Assembly: GCA_001606155.1 (NCBI GenBank)
Contig: LODT01000004.1
Span: 310,001-374,000 of the forward strand
Reading direction: 5' to 3'
Source of the DNA: Tieghemostelium lacteum
Taxonomy: Eukaryota > Evosea > Eumycetozoa > Dictyosteliales > Raperosteliaceae
Length of the DNA: 64,000 nucleotides
This document shows, in pieces, positions 10,436-21,899 of this stretch. The notes below the pieces were generated by a model, which saw only the letters and a program-made list of their open reading frames with translations, did not search any database and was not told the origin of the DNA. Within the stretch, counting starts at the first letter, position 1. The number at the start of each line of letters is the position of its first letter. The position numbers were made by a program, and so were the translations under genes.

Positions 10436-11941
10436 ATGACACAATTATCATTAATTTGTATTTCATATATAATTAAACAGTTACTTTGTAACGTTCATAT
10501 ACCATTTAAATATAAATTATCACTTTTATTAATTAGTAAGAGTATATTTAAATTAATAAGGAACCACAGAGAGTTTAAAAAATTGAAGTGTGGTGTAGTG
10601 TTAACAGAAGAGGTTTTAAAACCACTTTTAAATCACTTACAATCAGAATCATCAATAATTAAAAATGTTAAGACTTTAAAATTTCAATTCTCAAATTCAC
10701 GATATACAGATGGAGGTGATGTCAGTGGAGTAGATAAAGTATTTGAGATTTTAAAGTCTCTTGGTGAAGATGTAGATACCATATCAATGAGCTATGTAGG
10801 ATCTAATAGTATACCATTTCCTTTGTTTACCAATCAATTTGGTAATCTAAAGGTACTTGATATATATCTCTACAAAACTGAAACCAATACCAACTGGGAC
10901 AAAATCATTGATGGTGAACAAGTTGTCTTCCCAGCTTTAGAATCTATTAAGCTGATATCTACTGGTTCAGATCAGATACCTTTTATAGTGAAATTGCTGA
11001 ATAGAGTACAAAATAGTATCAGACATTTAAATATCTCCCATAATCACTCTAAACAATATGATTTGATGTTAAATGAGTTTCTGGTAAACTATAATGCAGA
11101 ACATTTACAATCTATAGAGTGGATAAATCCTCTAATTTCTTTTAAAACATTCCTTGAAAACCACAAGAAATCTTTAAAATCAGTACTGATAACACTCAAC
11201 TTGTCTAAGGATGCCAGTGAACTTAGAAGTTTTGAATTACTAGAGAGCTGTACATTATATAGTAATGAAACGGACCTCTTTAACTGTTTCTATGAGATTA
11301 ACAAGAAACCTAATGTTAAGAAACTGGTATTAGCAACCAGTTATGATATATGTTCCGTGCTACTAAAAGAACCCCTTCCACCACTAAAGTATATTGAAGA
11401 ATTAGAGTTTCGTCACTGTTCTCCACTGTTGCTAAACCAAATGTTAAATGAAAATAAGAGTTCAAAGAATCTAAAACATCTAATGATTCGACAAGATTGT
11501 CCAATATCAGATCTAATTGATTTCTTGGAGACTAATAGATCAATTCAAGAGCTAAACTTTATATTGGACACCAACAAAACTACAATCGATGATAATCTAA
11601 AACTTTCATTATCAATATCAAGACTGCCATATATGCACACTCTACGGGTAATGATGGAAATCTATACCATTACTGATAGTCAAAGAAGTTTCTTTGATTA
11701 TTTACAACTTTCCCAATCACTGGATTACATAATCATAAAAACCTATTTACATTCATTAAATCTACCTAACCCATTTGAAATGGTACCTAATGATGGTGGA
11801 CCTTTGATATTCATTCGAAATGGTATTCATTATAATGCTACCAATAGATTCAATATTTCCATTCCTGAAGCAAATTTGATTCAAAAACTCTCTAGTCTTG
11901 TGAAATCCTATATTAAAATAGCACCTGACATCTGTAAATAA
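10436..11941 (+). CDS. F-box-like/leucine-rich family protein (501 aa)
   Basis: Intact single-exon member of the cluster family. The start is LSLICISYIIKQLL, then IPFKYKLSLLLISKSIF, then NHLQSESSIIKNVKTLKF. The central part is leucine-rich (LKVLDIYLYK, VKKLVLATSY, IEELEFRHCS, IQELNFILD). The C-terminal motif is IFIRNGIHYNA, followed by a basic amphipathic tail. No transmembrane segment is seen. It is preceded by a T12 tract and AACAATCA at the start codon. An adaptor role in ubiquitin ligation is inferred from the F-box-like start only. It is diverged from the 297/1798 pair, so the array is not all of one age. Confidence 0.75.
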   Translation: MTQLSLICISYIIKQLLCNVHIPFKYKLSLLLISKSIFKLIRNHREFKKLKCGVVLTEEVLKPLLNHLQSESSIIKNVKTLKFQFSNSRYTDGGDVSGVDKVFEILKSLGEDVDTISMSYVGSNSIPFPLFTNQFGNLKVLDIYLYKTETNTNWDKIIDGEQVVFPALESIKLISTGSDQIPFIVKLLNRVQNSIRHLNISHNHSKQYDLMLNEFLVNYNAEHLQSIEWINPLISFKTFLENHKKSLKSVLITLNLSKDASELRSFELLESCTLYSNETDLFNCFYEINKKPNVKKLVLATSYDICSVLLKEPLPPLKYIEELEFRHCSPLLLNQMLNENKSSKNLKHLMIRQDCPISDLIDFLETNRSIQELNFILDTNKTTIDDNLKLSLSISRLPYMHTLRVMMEIYTITDSQRSFFDYLQLSQSLDYIIIKTYLHSLNLPNPFEMVPNDGGPLIFIRNGIHYNATNRFNISIPEANLIQKLSSLVKSYIKIAPDICK

Positions 11942-12155
11942 CTAATACTTCATTTTAATTTAACTTTAATAATTTAAATTTAATTTAAATTTAATTTACA
12001 TTTATTTTGTATATTTTTTTTTTTTAATTTTATATTGGTTTATAGAATATTACAGCCACCTGAATAATCGTGTTGACCAGTTCTGTTATTATCTAAAATA
12101 AATGATTTGATTTTCTAATAGAATGATTAGTATACAAGCCAATGAAAATTAAATT

Positions 12156-12452
12156 TTAAATAGTAAAACCTACTCCATTTTGAGAATTTCTTAAAGAATC
12201 TTTTGTATTACAAATTTGTTCATCATAAGGTTCTTTCATTGACCAACAATCATAACAAGTTAGGTCTTGATGATAACTTGAAGATAATGTATTTGGACAT
12301 ACTCTTTGGGTTTCAGTAGTTTTTAATACTAAATTGTCTTTGTTAGAGATCTTACTACAAGGTCGTGGTGATGCTATAGGTGTAGATTTTAGAGATCCTA
12401 AAGAAGGTGAATTCATTGCCAATGGCGAGTTAATGGATTTTGTTGTTGACAT
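12156..12452 (-). CDS. Small Ser/Pro-rich protein with a Cys-containing tail (98 aa)
   Basis: The ATG at 12452 is preferred. A longer frame to 12536 would add a Phe-rich start translated from an A/T homopolymer region typical of a promoter. Residues 1-30 hold NSPLAMNSPSLGSL and SPRP, short SP motifs that could be kinase targets. The second half has CPNTLSSSYHQDLTCYDCWS and a CN-KDSLRNSQNG end, which looks constrained. I do not recognise the family. The opposite strand has a slightly shorter frame of lower quality, so strand choice is moderately sure. It lies between the F-box-like cluster and the myosin gene and converges with the former. Confidence 0.45.
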   Translation of the reverse strand: MSTTKSINSPLAMNSPSLGSLKSTPIASPRPCSKISNKDNLVLKTTETQRVCPNTLSSSYHQDLTCYDCWSMKEPYDEQICNTKDSLRNSQNGVGFTI

Positions 12453-12781
12453 CGGTATTATAGATGAAAAGCAAGTGAAAGTAAAAAAAAAATTTAAATT
12501 TAAATTAAAAAATAAAAAAAACATGTTCACACCCATATTTGGAAATTATTTTTTTTTTAATTAAAATTAATGAAAAAGGAAATTTCATTCAATTAATACA
12601 TTTTAGTTTTTTGTTGATATTTATTGTTGATTGGGTTTTGAATAAATAAGATTGGACAAATTGATAGTTTTTCTATATTTGTTAGATGTAAGGTATTATT
12701 TTAATTGATTTTTTGTTTTGCAATGGATTTTAAAGTCTTATATATTTTAGTTAGAAGGGTGGGAATAACATACACAGGTCT

Positions 12782-15700
12782 CTAGTCTCTATATAGAATT
12801 TGAGCTTGACCAGTTTTTACTTTTTTGTAATTGCTTCCAGTGACTTTTGGATCAGAAGAGGATTGGAATGTGAGGACAGTGTCAGCACCTTTGGGTCTGG
12901 CATTGTTGTAGGTGATAGAGTTGGTGAATTGTACAGTGAGACGAACAGATGTAAGCTTTTGTACTTGTTGAACAATGACAGCTGTCATTTCAGAGACAGC
13001 CTCGTACCCGTTGATACCAAGGTCCAGTACAAAGTCTCTTGAGGGGGCTTTGCAATGGATAACCATAAAGGTGTCTTTGTTGGGTGACAAGGAAATGGAC
13101 TGAATGTCAGCAAGTGGAGTACCCCATTTCTTGACTTTATAATTCTTTGGATCGTGTTTATAGATATTTTCATTAGTTACTACAATACCACGTTTTTGAG
13201 GAGTACCTTTTGGATTGACTTTAATGACATAGTCTGCAAAGAGAACTTCCTGATCTCCATAAGTTTGGAAAAGGTTTTGCATGGCTGCAATGTACTTTTG
13301 TTGATTTGGATTTGATGGGAGTTCCAAGTAATCAGCATTAAAGACTCTACGATAGTTCCATGGTTTCTTTTGATAGAAAATATCGTAGGCTAAAACCTTT
13401 TGTCTCATGGCAGGAGCTTCAGCACCCAAAGCTTTAATCATCTTTTCAGCTCTCCATGTATTGTGAATCTTGTGAATTAGAACAATAGCACGGTCAATGA
13501 TTGAAGGATGTTTGGGCCAGATATAGTTTTTGCCCCATTGTGGGTCATTAGCGACATTTTGGAAGACTCTTTGTAGATCTTTAAACCATTTTCTGAAACG
13601 ATAGTTTCTGTAGAATAAAAGAATTTTAATAGCAGCCTTTCTCTTGTTCCATTTAGAACGTGCACCGTAACCTCTCCAAGTCTTTTGAATGAGTGTTACA
13701 ATTCTTGGAAGCTCAGCCTCACGTTTCTCTTCGAATGAAAAGAGTGTAGTTGGATTACGGATGAATATTTTAGTTTTACCCATACGATATTCTTCTTTGG
13801 GGATTTTGTGAGATGCTAGAATTGCCTCTACTGCTTGTTTGGCAGTTCCTTTGAATGTTGGCCAAGTGCTCTTGCATGTCATTTTGTAACGTGCATAGAA
13901 ACGTTCATAAGTCTGACGATTTGCAAAACCAGCTCTACGTACACGAACGTTTTCAAGTAGACCTAGGTAACGGACTTGATGTCTTACACGTTCTTCGTCA
14001 ATTACACCAGCTTGTTTGTTGTCGTTGGACTTTATGCAACGTACATAGTGAGGTGAGCAAGCTAGAAGGGTTTGAATGAGTTGGTTCATTGCAATTACAA
14101 ATTGGGTACCTGCAGTGACTGGACGTTTCTTGGAGTCTTCTGGTTTGGCAGCTGGTACTAGTGATCTAATGAGTGGGTCTGCACTAGACTGGAGACATGC
14201 AATCAAGTCACCAAAGAGTGTATCTTTATTCTTGTCTAAGAAACCTCTGACATCATAAGTTACATCACCTGCATAATGTTTCAAACGGAAGCAGCTCTCA
14301 CCAATAGATCTGTCTTTGGTGGATTGGTATGACTGGAAATGTGGGTGTTTTTCAAAAGTTCTGCAAATACCCTCGAGGAATGTCTGATCAGTGGATTTTG
14401 CAATGAGACAACTTTCATCCAAAAGTGAGGTCAAACCCATTGGTTTCTTTTCAATGAGATCACAAATTGGTTTGTTGTTAAAGTAGTCAATGTTCTTCCA
14501 TTCGATACCTTCACGAACGTATTCTTCCTGTTCGGATTTCAAAGTGAGTTCAATGAACAATTGTTGGAGTTTTTCATTGCAGAAATTGATATTTAACTGT
14601 TCGAATGAATTGATATCAAAGACTTCAAATCCGTAGATATCCAAAATACCAATAACCAAGCCTTTCTCAGCACTGTTGATTTGGGTGTTGATCTTGGTGA
14701 CTAGCCATTGGAATAGTTTCTCATAGAGAGCTTTTGCAAGGGCATCTCTTGAGAATACAGCTTGTGCGTTATCTAAAGGTACTGAGATAACTGATGCTCT
14801 CTTACCTACACCAGTACTAATAGAACGATATGTCAAAGCAATGGATAGAGTCTGTACATCACATTTCAGACAATTGGCAGCTGCAGCCAATGACTTTTGG
14901 TCAGAGACCTTACATGAAGTGGTACCAACCTTATCACCAACAGTCTCTGCAAATGTAATATTACCAATATGCAAAATGGCACCCAGAGTTCTCCAAATTG
15001 AACTTTGGTCATTTTGGTTGAGCCCAAGGGTGTCCATAGCCTTTAGAACATCTTTAAAGTCGTTTTGGTCATTGATAGTTGAGACATCGAAACATTGAGA
15101 TTTCTTTAGATATTCGTAGGTCTGTGGTGATGCTTGTAATCCCAATTCTTGAAGTTTAGCTTGACTGAGACCTTTGAGCATTTGGTAAAAGATGTGGAAA
15201 CAACGTTCACCTTGAGCTCTACCAACAACTCTACTCTTTTCCAATAGATAATTGGTAATCTTTCCACCAATTGGTATACCAACGGCATTGAATTGCATTT
15301 CCATATATTTACCAAATCTAGATGAATTATCATTTCTAAGTGTCTTGGCATTACCGAATGCCTCTAGTAGAGGATTACTTTCCAAAAGCATCTTTGAGAT
15401 TCTCTCACCATCAGTACTGCTTTTAGTAGCACTTACATAGGTAAGAAATTGCATAATCTTTTTTGATGCCTCTGTTTTACCTGCTCCTGATTCACCTGAA
15501 ATAATTACACATTGATTCTCTTGATTTTGTCTCATTGATCTATATGCATCATTTGCCAATGCATAACTATTTATAGATTAATATAAAAAAAAATATAAAG
15601 ATATATTAAAAAATTAGATATTTAGTTTAAATATTATAATTATATATCTTAGATTTATCTAAATGGATATATATCTTGGTGTACATACATATGTGGTGGC

Positions 15701-15915
15701 ATTTCATATTTATATCTACCATTGTAAGCTTTGATATCAGATTCATTGTAGATATTCATTCTTTTGAATGGATTTGATGAAATGACTACATCTCCAATAT
15801 ATGTATAGATATTATCAGTTTTATGTCTAATAATAAGATTTTCAATAAAATCTTTTTCTGTGATTTGATTTAAAAGTACAAAGTCTGGTACACCCTCTCC
15901 CTTCTTTGGAATCAT
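12782..15915 (-). CDS. Myosin-I heavy chain, short-tailed (TH1 only), MyoA/MyoE-like (1003 aa)
   Basis: Exons 15915-15689 and 15566-12782 are joined over a 122-nt intron (GTATGT...ATAG) that restores PPHIYALANDAYRSM. The motor domain shows the P-loop GESGAGKT (100-107), switch I NDNSSRFGKY (154-163) and switch II DIYGFE (385-390). Ser334 in GKRASVISVP occupies the TEDS position, 16 residues before DALAK, where class-I myosins are activated by PAK-family kinases. One or two IQ-like motifs follow (LIQKTWRGYGARSKWNK). The basic TH1 membrane-binding tail then ends near residue 1003, with no GPQ or SH3 region. That makes it a short-tailed type like Dictyostelium MyoA, MyoE or MyoF; length best suits MyoE. 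Known family role: actin-based force at the plasma membrane in phagocytosis, pinocytosis and motility. Confidence 0.95.
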
Positions 15916-16548
15916 TTTTTTATGGTTTAGTTAATTATGATTGATTATTGATACCAAATTCAATCAAATAAATAAATAAATAACGTTTTTAAAATAAATA
16001 AAAATAAATAAATAAATAGAAAATAGTAATACAAAATTTAAAGAATTTAGAATAGTCTTTAAATTTACCTAATTTCTGATGGAACAAGATTAGTACTACT
16101 TTTTATTTTTTTTTTTTTTTATTTTTAATCAAAAATCCATTTTTTAAAAATTTTTTGATTTTTTCAAATAAAAACAAAAACCAATAAACTGCAATAATGT
16201 TTCATAATTTAATTTAGGCCTAAAATGGGGTGATGAATCGAACGATTTCCATTGATAATTAATTAACAGATAGATTTTACTAACACTATTCAATAAACTA
16301 GAAAATTTTTTTGGAGTGGTGGTAAAAAATAAATATTTTCAAATTTTTTATTCAGTTACAAATTAACTTGATTTCTTTATCTTTTATCTCTATATTCCTC
16401 CTTTTTTAATTTTTCTTTGCCTGCAAAAAAAACTCAAAAATTTGAATTTGTTTTTTTTTTTTTTCACTGCCATACCAACGACAAAAATTAGAGAACAGAC
16501 ATTTTATATATATTTATACGTTAATAGATAAAAGAATACAGAAAAATA
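15916..16548. promoter_or_regulatory. Divergent promoter region
   Basis: It separates the myosin-I start (minus) from the gene at 16549 (plus). The sequence is extremely AT-rich with A/T homopolymers (a T15 tract near 16108, a T13 tract near 16452) and AAATAAATAAATA repeats near 15969-16018. A TATATATATTTATA stretch near 16504 is a plausible TATA element for the plus-strand gene. I found no gene. Confidence 0.5.
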
Positions 16549-17565
16549 ATGGGAAAATGGACAGAGATAAACTATGAAAATGAATTGATTATAAAGATTA
16601 AATCGATGTTTGATGAAATTAATGAACGCCAAGATGAAGGGACAAAGCAATACTCTTTCGAGGAGTTTGTCGAAAATTTAGATCCCAAGAACTCAAATTC
16701 ACTTCAATATTTTGAATTGTTAACCAGAGAGACAATGAATAAAAATACAAATAGTGGTCGTAATAGTCTAAATAATGGAAATAGTGTACGAGGTCAACCA
16801 TACCCTTCTATTATTAGATCACCTTTTATTTTATTTAATAATACAACTGCGTCTTCACAACAGCAACAACAAGAACAACAGCAACAACAACAACAGAATA
16901 CACAGCAACAACAGCAATTGTCTGCATCAACTTCATCATTAATACAACACCAACAAATACAGAATTTACATCAACAGATACAACATCAGATACAACAATT
17001 GAATCAACATCAACAACAGCAACTTCAGCATATTCAGGTGATGTCACCTACAACTCCACCAACTCCACATCGTGTGTATATTACAACTAATCTTCACCAA
17101 AGAGATCAGAATAATCAAAGTCCTATTCTAAACTCTATTACCACTCCACCAACTCGAATTACATGGAGAGCACCAATAACATCTTCCTCCCCACCTATAC
17201 TCAATATAACCTCTTCTTCATCTGTGCATGACAATGTAGAACTATCTCCTCAGGAAACCTCTGAAGAGAATACAACTATTCTACATTCACCCAGACAATC
17301 CAATAACACTAATAATACCAATACTAACACCAATGGCAGTGGTGGTGATATTCATTTGATATCATCAAGTGGTATTGTACAACCACCTCCACTAGGAAGT
17401 TTATCATATTCACCAACTTCCTCATCCAATTCAGGTGGAGGTACTGTTATCAACCATCCACCAACATCCAGAACCTCAAGATATATTTATGCATTCCCCA
17501 ATCTTGGTGGCATTACCCACAGTCCCAACTCACTACAATCCACAAGCTCACCAACACAAAGATAA
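16549..17565 (+). CDS. Gln-rich hypothetical protein (338 aa)
   Basis: Residues 1-65 look folded and charged (KWTEINYENELIIKIKSMFD, QYSFEEFVENLD), with an alternation suggesting two or three helices. From residue 100 on the sequence is low complexity: Gln-rich about 103-165, then Thr/Ser/Pro with SP and TTPP motifs to the end (LSYSPTSSSNSGG). Such composition is common in dictyostelid regulators but has no specific meaning. I recognise no domain. It is single-exon, starts at the first ATG after a TATA-like run, and converges with BUD13 downstream. Confidence 0.6.
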   Translation: MGKWTEINYENELIIKIKSMFDEINERQDEGTKQYSFEEFVENLDPKNSNSLQYFELLTRETMNKNTNSGRNSLNNGNSVRGQPYPSIIRSPFILFNNTTASSQQQQQEQQQQQQQNTQQQQQLSASTSSLIQHQQIQNLHQQIQHQIQQLNQHQQQQLQHIQVMSPTTPPTPHRVYITTNLHQRDQNNQSPILNSITTPPTRITWRAPITSSSPPILNITSSSSVHDNVELSPQETSEENTTILHSPRQSNNTNNTNTNTNGSGGDIHLISSSGIVQPPPLGSLSYSPTSSSNSGGGTVINHPPTSRTSRYIYAFPNLGGITHSPNSLQSTSSPTQR

Positions 17566-18012
17566 TTTTTTTTTTGTTTGTTCTCTCACAAGACACAAAC
17601 CACATTCAACACCCAACAGAGACCTATATTGTAAATACTAGTTACTTTCAACTACTTTTTTTTTTCCTTTATATAATAATATTATTATGCAATTATAATA
17701 TCGTTTCAATTTCAATTAATTCAAATTGTATTTTGTATTTTTTTTTTCCCTTCCTCTCTTTCCAAAAAAGGAAAGATAGTGATTATATAACCAAACCACT
17801 TATTAAATACCTTTTTTTAACAAAAAAGAAAGGTCATATATAACTTAAATTTCTAAAACAACATAACACAGGAATAAATTATTCATATGTTTTTGTATAT
17901 TGAATGTACCAACTATTGTTAACTAACACATATAGTTGCCATTCAAACAAACGGTATATTATATATATATATAATCTAACTTCATAGGATTTCTTCTTTA
18001 TTATTATTATTT
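17566..18012. other. Convergent intergenic region (3' ends)
   Basis: It lies between the ends of the Gln-rich gene (plus) and BUD13 (minus). T-rich stretches and AATAAA-like words are consistent with poly(A) signals for both, and a TATATATATATATA run lies near 17956. Short frames here are low-complexity and not supported. Confidence 0.5.
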
Positions 18013-19329
18013 TTACATATCTTCAACAGACCAATAATAAGCCTCTTGAGATCTATCTTTCATTTCATTTTGTTTGGCAATGAGAATTGATTCAAAACCA
18101 TTACTTCTGTTTACACCATCCCATCTATGTCCAGGAGCTATACCATATCTATTAGGTGGATATGATCCTTTGTATCTAGGTTTATTTGGATCTGAACTTG
18201 CACCTTTTGACGAAGAGGAGGTTGAGGAAGACGAAGAAGATGACTTTTTAAAAGCCATTGGGTCGCCCCACAAATCTCTATTCTTTAAATGATCATTTAA
18301 ATCCTTATCATTAGCATATCTTGCAAATGGTTTTGATTTCTCTTCTTCTAGTCTCCTTATAAGTTCATCTTGTTTCTCTTTTTGTACATAACCACCAGTT
18401 TTACCCCACTCAAATTCCGTCTCTTTTAATTTATCTTTTTCCATTTTATCAATATCGGATTGATCTAGTTTTCTACCATGTTTATCTCTGTATATTGGTG
18501 ATGCATTCTTTCCTAACTCTTCATCTGTACCCTTAAATTTCTTATTTCCAGTTACACTACTAGATTTCCTAACTGGTGATTCATCCTTTTTACCCCTATT
18601 TCTAGGTGGTGATAAATCATCATTCCTACTATTTCTAGGTGGTGAAAGATCTGCATCATCAAATGTTCTTTTTCTAGGTGGTGACAAATCGTCATTATTT
18701 CTATTTTTGGGTGGTGATAAATCATCATTATTTCTTTTTCTAGGTGGTGACAAATCGTCATTATTTCTATTTCTAGGTGGTGACAAATCATCATCTCTCC
18801 TATTTCTAGGTGGTGACAGGTCACCATCCCTCTTATTTATAGGTGGTGACAAATCATCTTTTCTATTTATAGTTGGTTCTTGGTGAAGAGTTGTGGTTGA
18901 AGTTGTGGTATTTGAAGGAGTAATGGAAACCCAAGTTCCACTATGCTGCTTAGGTGCTTTCTTTGGTTTATTTTTATTTAAAAGATTACTCAATTCAGAT
19001 TTTGAAAGATTAAATTGAGATAGATTATCAATCGATGGCATCTCATCTTCAGAATTATCTTTTTCATCATCAATTAATACTGTGTCTTCAAAATTTGAAT
19101 TTGTACTACTACTATTAGTTACTTTAGTATCATCATCAAAATCTTTAATAATAGGGCCGGATAACTCTTTAATTTTAGTCTCTCTCCCTGAGACATTACC
19201 ACTACTAGGTTTTTTCTTTTTCTTTTTTTTATCAATCATTTCGTGTCCAAAGGTCACATTCTCATCAGTAGTAGTAGATGAGGATAGATATTTCTTTAAA
19301 TGTTCAGGTACATTTTGCTGTTTTAACAT
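18013..19329 (-). CDS. bud13: BUD13 homolog, RES complex pre-mRNA splicing/retention factor (438 aa)
   Basis: The C-terminal about 150 residues carry the BUD13 signature: YRDKHGRKLDQSDIDKMEKD, ETEFEWGKTGGYVQ, KPFARYANDKDLNDHLKNRD, then PNRYGIAPGHRWDGVNRSNG and a SVEDM end. In other eukaryotes BUD13 pairs with Snu17/RBMX2 and Pml1/SNIP1 in the RES complex, which joins the spliceosome before catalysis and limits leakage of unspliced RNA. The N-terminus has MLKQQNVPEHLKKYL, also family-typical. The middle carries at least nine copies of a D-D-L-S-P-P-R motif, like the repeat block of animal BUD13. It is transcribed divergently from the bZIP gene. Confidence 0.93.
   Translation of the reverse strand: MLKQQNVPEHLKKYLSSSTTTDENVTFGHEMIDKKKKKKKPSSGNVSGRETKIKELSGPIIKDFDDDTKVTNSSSTNSNFEDTVLIDDEKDNSEDEMPSIDNLSQFNLSKSELSNLLNKNKPKKAPKQHSGTWVSITPSNTTTSTTTLHQEPTINRKDDLSPPINKRDGDLSPPRNRRDDDLSPPRNRNNDDLSPPRKRNNDDLSPPKNRNNDDLSPPRKRTFDDADLSPPRNSRNDDLSPPRNRGKKDESPVRKSSSVTGNKKFKGTDEELGKNASPIYRDKHGRKLDQSDIDKMEKDKLKETEFEWGKTGGYVQKEKQDELIRRLEEEKSKPFARYANDKDLNDHLKNRDLWGDPMAFKKSSSSSSSTSSSSKGASSDPNKPRYKGSYPPNRYGIAPGHRWDGVNRSNGFESILIAKQNEMKDRSQEAYYWSVEDM
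18594..18860 (-). repeat. Tandem DDLSPP-R repeats within bud13
   Basis: Repeats of about 27-33 bp encode variants of N-x-D-D-L-S-P-P-R/K-x-R, at least nine units. The nucleotide units are still very similar (TTTCTAGGTGGTGACAAATC on the plus strand), which points to recent expansion by slippage or unequal exchange. The SP dipeptides are probable phosphorylation sites, as in human BUD13. Confidence 0.85.
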
Positions 19330-19641
19330 TAATTTAATTTTTTAAAATTTTTATATACGTTGAATATGAAAAGGCAATAAAATAATATCTGCCAACACTG
19401 AAAAAAAAAAGTTTTTTTTTTTTATTTTGTTATTTTCAACTGTCAAATATACTCTCTTTTTGAATTACAGTTGTATTAAATTTACATTGTACATAACCAC
19501 TCTTTTGGTGCTTTTGGAATCCACTATCGATTAGACAGATAAAGAGACATTAGGTAAAAAAACAAAAAAACTTTTTTTTAAAAAAAATAGATATCTTGAT
19601 AAGAGACTAGATAGATAGATTGACGCAATATCAAGTAGAAA
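19330..19641. promoter_or_regulatory. Divergent promoter between bud13 and the bZIP gene
   Basis: 312 bp with A/T homopolymers, an isolated less AT-rich stretch (CACTCTTTTGGTGCTTTTGG near 19499) and GATAGATAGATTGA immediately 5' of the plus-strand start. No gene is seen. Confidence 0.45.
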
Positions 19642-21899
19642 ATGGAGGAATTTGAATCATTCTTTTCTCAATTAATTCCAACAGCAGAACAAGATATATG
19701 GTTAGTCGGTGGAGCTAATAGTAACAATAATAATAACAATAATAACACAGGATGGAATCTAAACTCTAGCTTGCAAAATCTACAAAATAATGAGCAAATG
19801 AAAGAGCAAATACAAATGTTTCAACAACAACAGCAGCAACAGCAACAACAAATGCAACAACAGCTTCTGAATTTTCAACAGCAACAGTATCAGATTAGAC
19901 AGCAACAATTGGGAATACTGGGTCAAAACCCTCAAACTCCTTTTAATCTTGGTGCTATTGATCAAACATTACCACCAATTACAAATTTACAGCAAATCAA
20001 TACTTTATTTAGCCCACAACAAGCACAACCAAATTCACCTGTACAATTATCAATACAACAACAATTACAGCAACAATTACAACAACACCAATTTCCTTTT
20101 ATTTCTGGAAACAATAGTAATAATAGTAACAATAATAACACCAATGTTAATAATATTAACAATAATAATAATAATAATAATAGTAATTTAAACGAATCAT
20201 TACTTGTACCACAATTATCATCATCACCATCTACAGGTAGCAGTACGAATTTTACAACACCAGTATTTCAAAATGGTACTGCTGTTACATCAACTACAAC
20301 TAATAATACAACCACTGGAAAGAATAAACCAAAGAAACCTTCAGCTGCTAAAGCAAAAGGAGGTAAAAATAAGCAACCAAAGAATGTTCAAACACCACCA
20401 CAACCACAACAAACTAATAATAATAACAATAACAACAATAACACTTGTACAGATTTTATAAATAATTTTCAAAATAGTAGTAGTAATAATAATACACCAA
20501 TTCTAAGCGGATCACCATCTTTGGATGATTATCTAAATCAAGATGATGATGAAGAAGACGATATGAAGAAAAAGAACTCTAATAGAGTAAATCAAAATCT
20601 AGCAAGTAGAAATTATAGACAAAGAAGAAAAGATTATATTAAAGAAATTGAAAACAAAATGGCAGCTTTAACATTTGAAAATCATCAATTGAAAAAAGAA
20701 AATGAATCTTTAAAGGTTTGTATCACAACAAGATATTTTTTTAAATTTTCAAACTATTGCTAATATTCAAATAATTAAAAAAATAGGAAACTGGAGGTGT
20801 TGAAATTATGAGACCAGAACCTGAGTTGGTTTCAATGGTAATGGAAGGTAAACAAATTATAGTTCAATTAAGTTATGCATTGAAAAAGAATGATGAAAGA
20901 ACACTGATTTATCTACTACATTTATTCCATTGTGCCATTGCAAAGAGATACTCTATCATTGAGAGAGAGGTTGAAAAGATTGTGCATCCTTATACACAAG
21001 GAAAATTAGCAGCTATGGGTTACGTACCAAAAACTGATAAATGGTGGTTTCTCAATTGTATAGCAGGTCCAGGTAGCGATGGATGGATATCATTATACAA
21101 AAAAGAAGCTGAAATTAATGAGGAACAATCACAACAATTAGACACACTCAGAAATCAACATTATAAATTAGACCAATCGCTGGTGGCTGAACGTGAGCAA
21201 TTGGATAAGGACATTAAGAGATTCTTTTATACCAAAATTTTGGTGCTCCCAAATAATCCTTTGGAGATTGGTGATATTCCATGTCACCCTTATGGCGGGG
21301 ATCTTCAAACTCTTCAACCAATCCTCAATCAACCACTGGATATCAGTCAACTATTGGAATTTGCCAGAAAATTAGAATCTCTAAAGAGAAATTTCATTCA
21401 ACATCGTAATATAATGTTGGACACTATTTCAAGTTTGAGTTCTATTCTCACACCTCAACAAGAGGCAATGTTACTGGTGAGGATACACTATTACACTGGA
21501 TATGATATTGGTCATATGGAATTACTAAAAGAAGTTTGGACCAATATAGTTTCACAAAACAAAAATATTACATCGCCTATGAATATCTCAGAGGCACTAA
21601 AGAAAATGACAGAGTCTACAAATGTGATTCCAACCGTAGAACAAATTGTTAAACCACCTCAGTTCCATCAATATACACCTAAACAACCTCAACAACAGTC
21701 AACAAAGAAAGCTGCAAAGAAAACTAAATCCTCTTTAAAGACTGGTGTTGATAAGAATTTTACACCATTACCTGATGTTCATCAGACTCATGTCGAGCCA
21801 CGTATTGTCAGTCACGATCCAACTGCTATCCCTCCACCAACAACTTTAACAAATAACGATAAGAAATATCATTGGTATAATTATGGAGGTAACAGTTAA
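19642..21899 (+). CDS. bZIP transcription factor, Gln/Asn-rich (728 aa, two exons)
   Basis: Exons 19642-20715 and 20787-21899 flank a 71-nt intron (GTTTGT...AATAG), phase 0, giving [15 protein letters not shown]. Residues 1-310 are Gln- and Asn-rich, as in many dictyostelid regulators. The basic region is [20 protein letters not shown] (about 312-331) with the N-x-x-A-S-x-x-Y/F-R signature, followed by a leucine-zipper helix ([20 protein letters not shown]), with the intron near the zipper's end. Exon 2 encodes a long mostly helical domain ([40 protein letters not shown]) like the conserved region found after the zipper in several Dictyostelium Bzp proteins. It binds DNA as a dimer in the nucleus. 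The specific ortholog cannot be named. Confidence 0.9.

Noticed and set aside
12334-12564. Plus-strand 76-codon frame over the small Ser/Pro-rich gene
   Set aside because: The second half is Lys/Asn/Phe from A/T runs, while the minus strand has a more protein-like composition.
16201-16270. GATGAATCGAACGATTTCC as a possible tRNA T-arm
   Set aside because: No acceptor stem, D-arm or anticodon arm could be formed around it. The GAATCGAACGATTTC is a small dyad only.
18552-18827. 91-codon minus-strand frame rich in HHLE and MMI
   Set aside because: It is the bud13 repeat array read in another frame.
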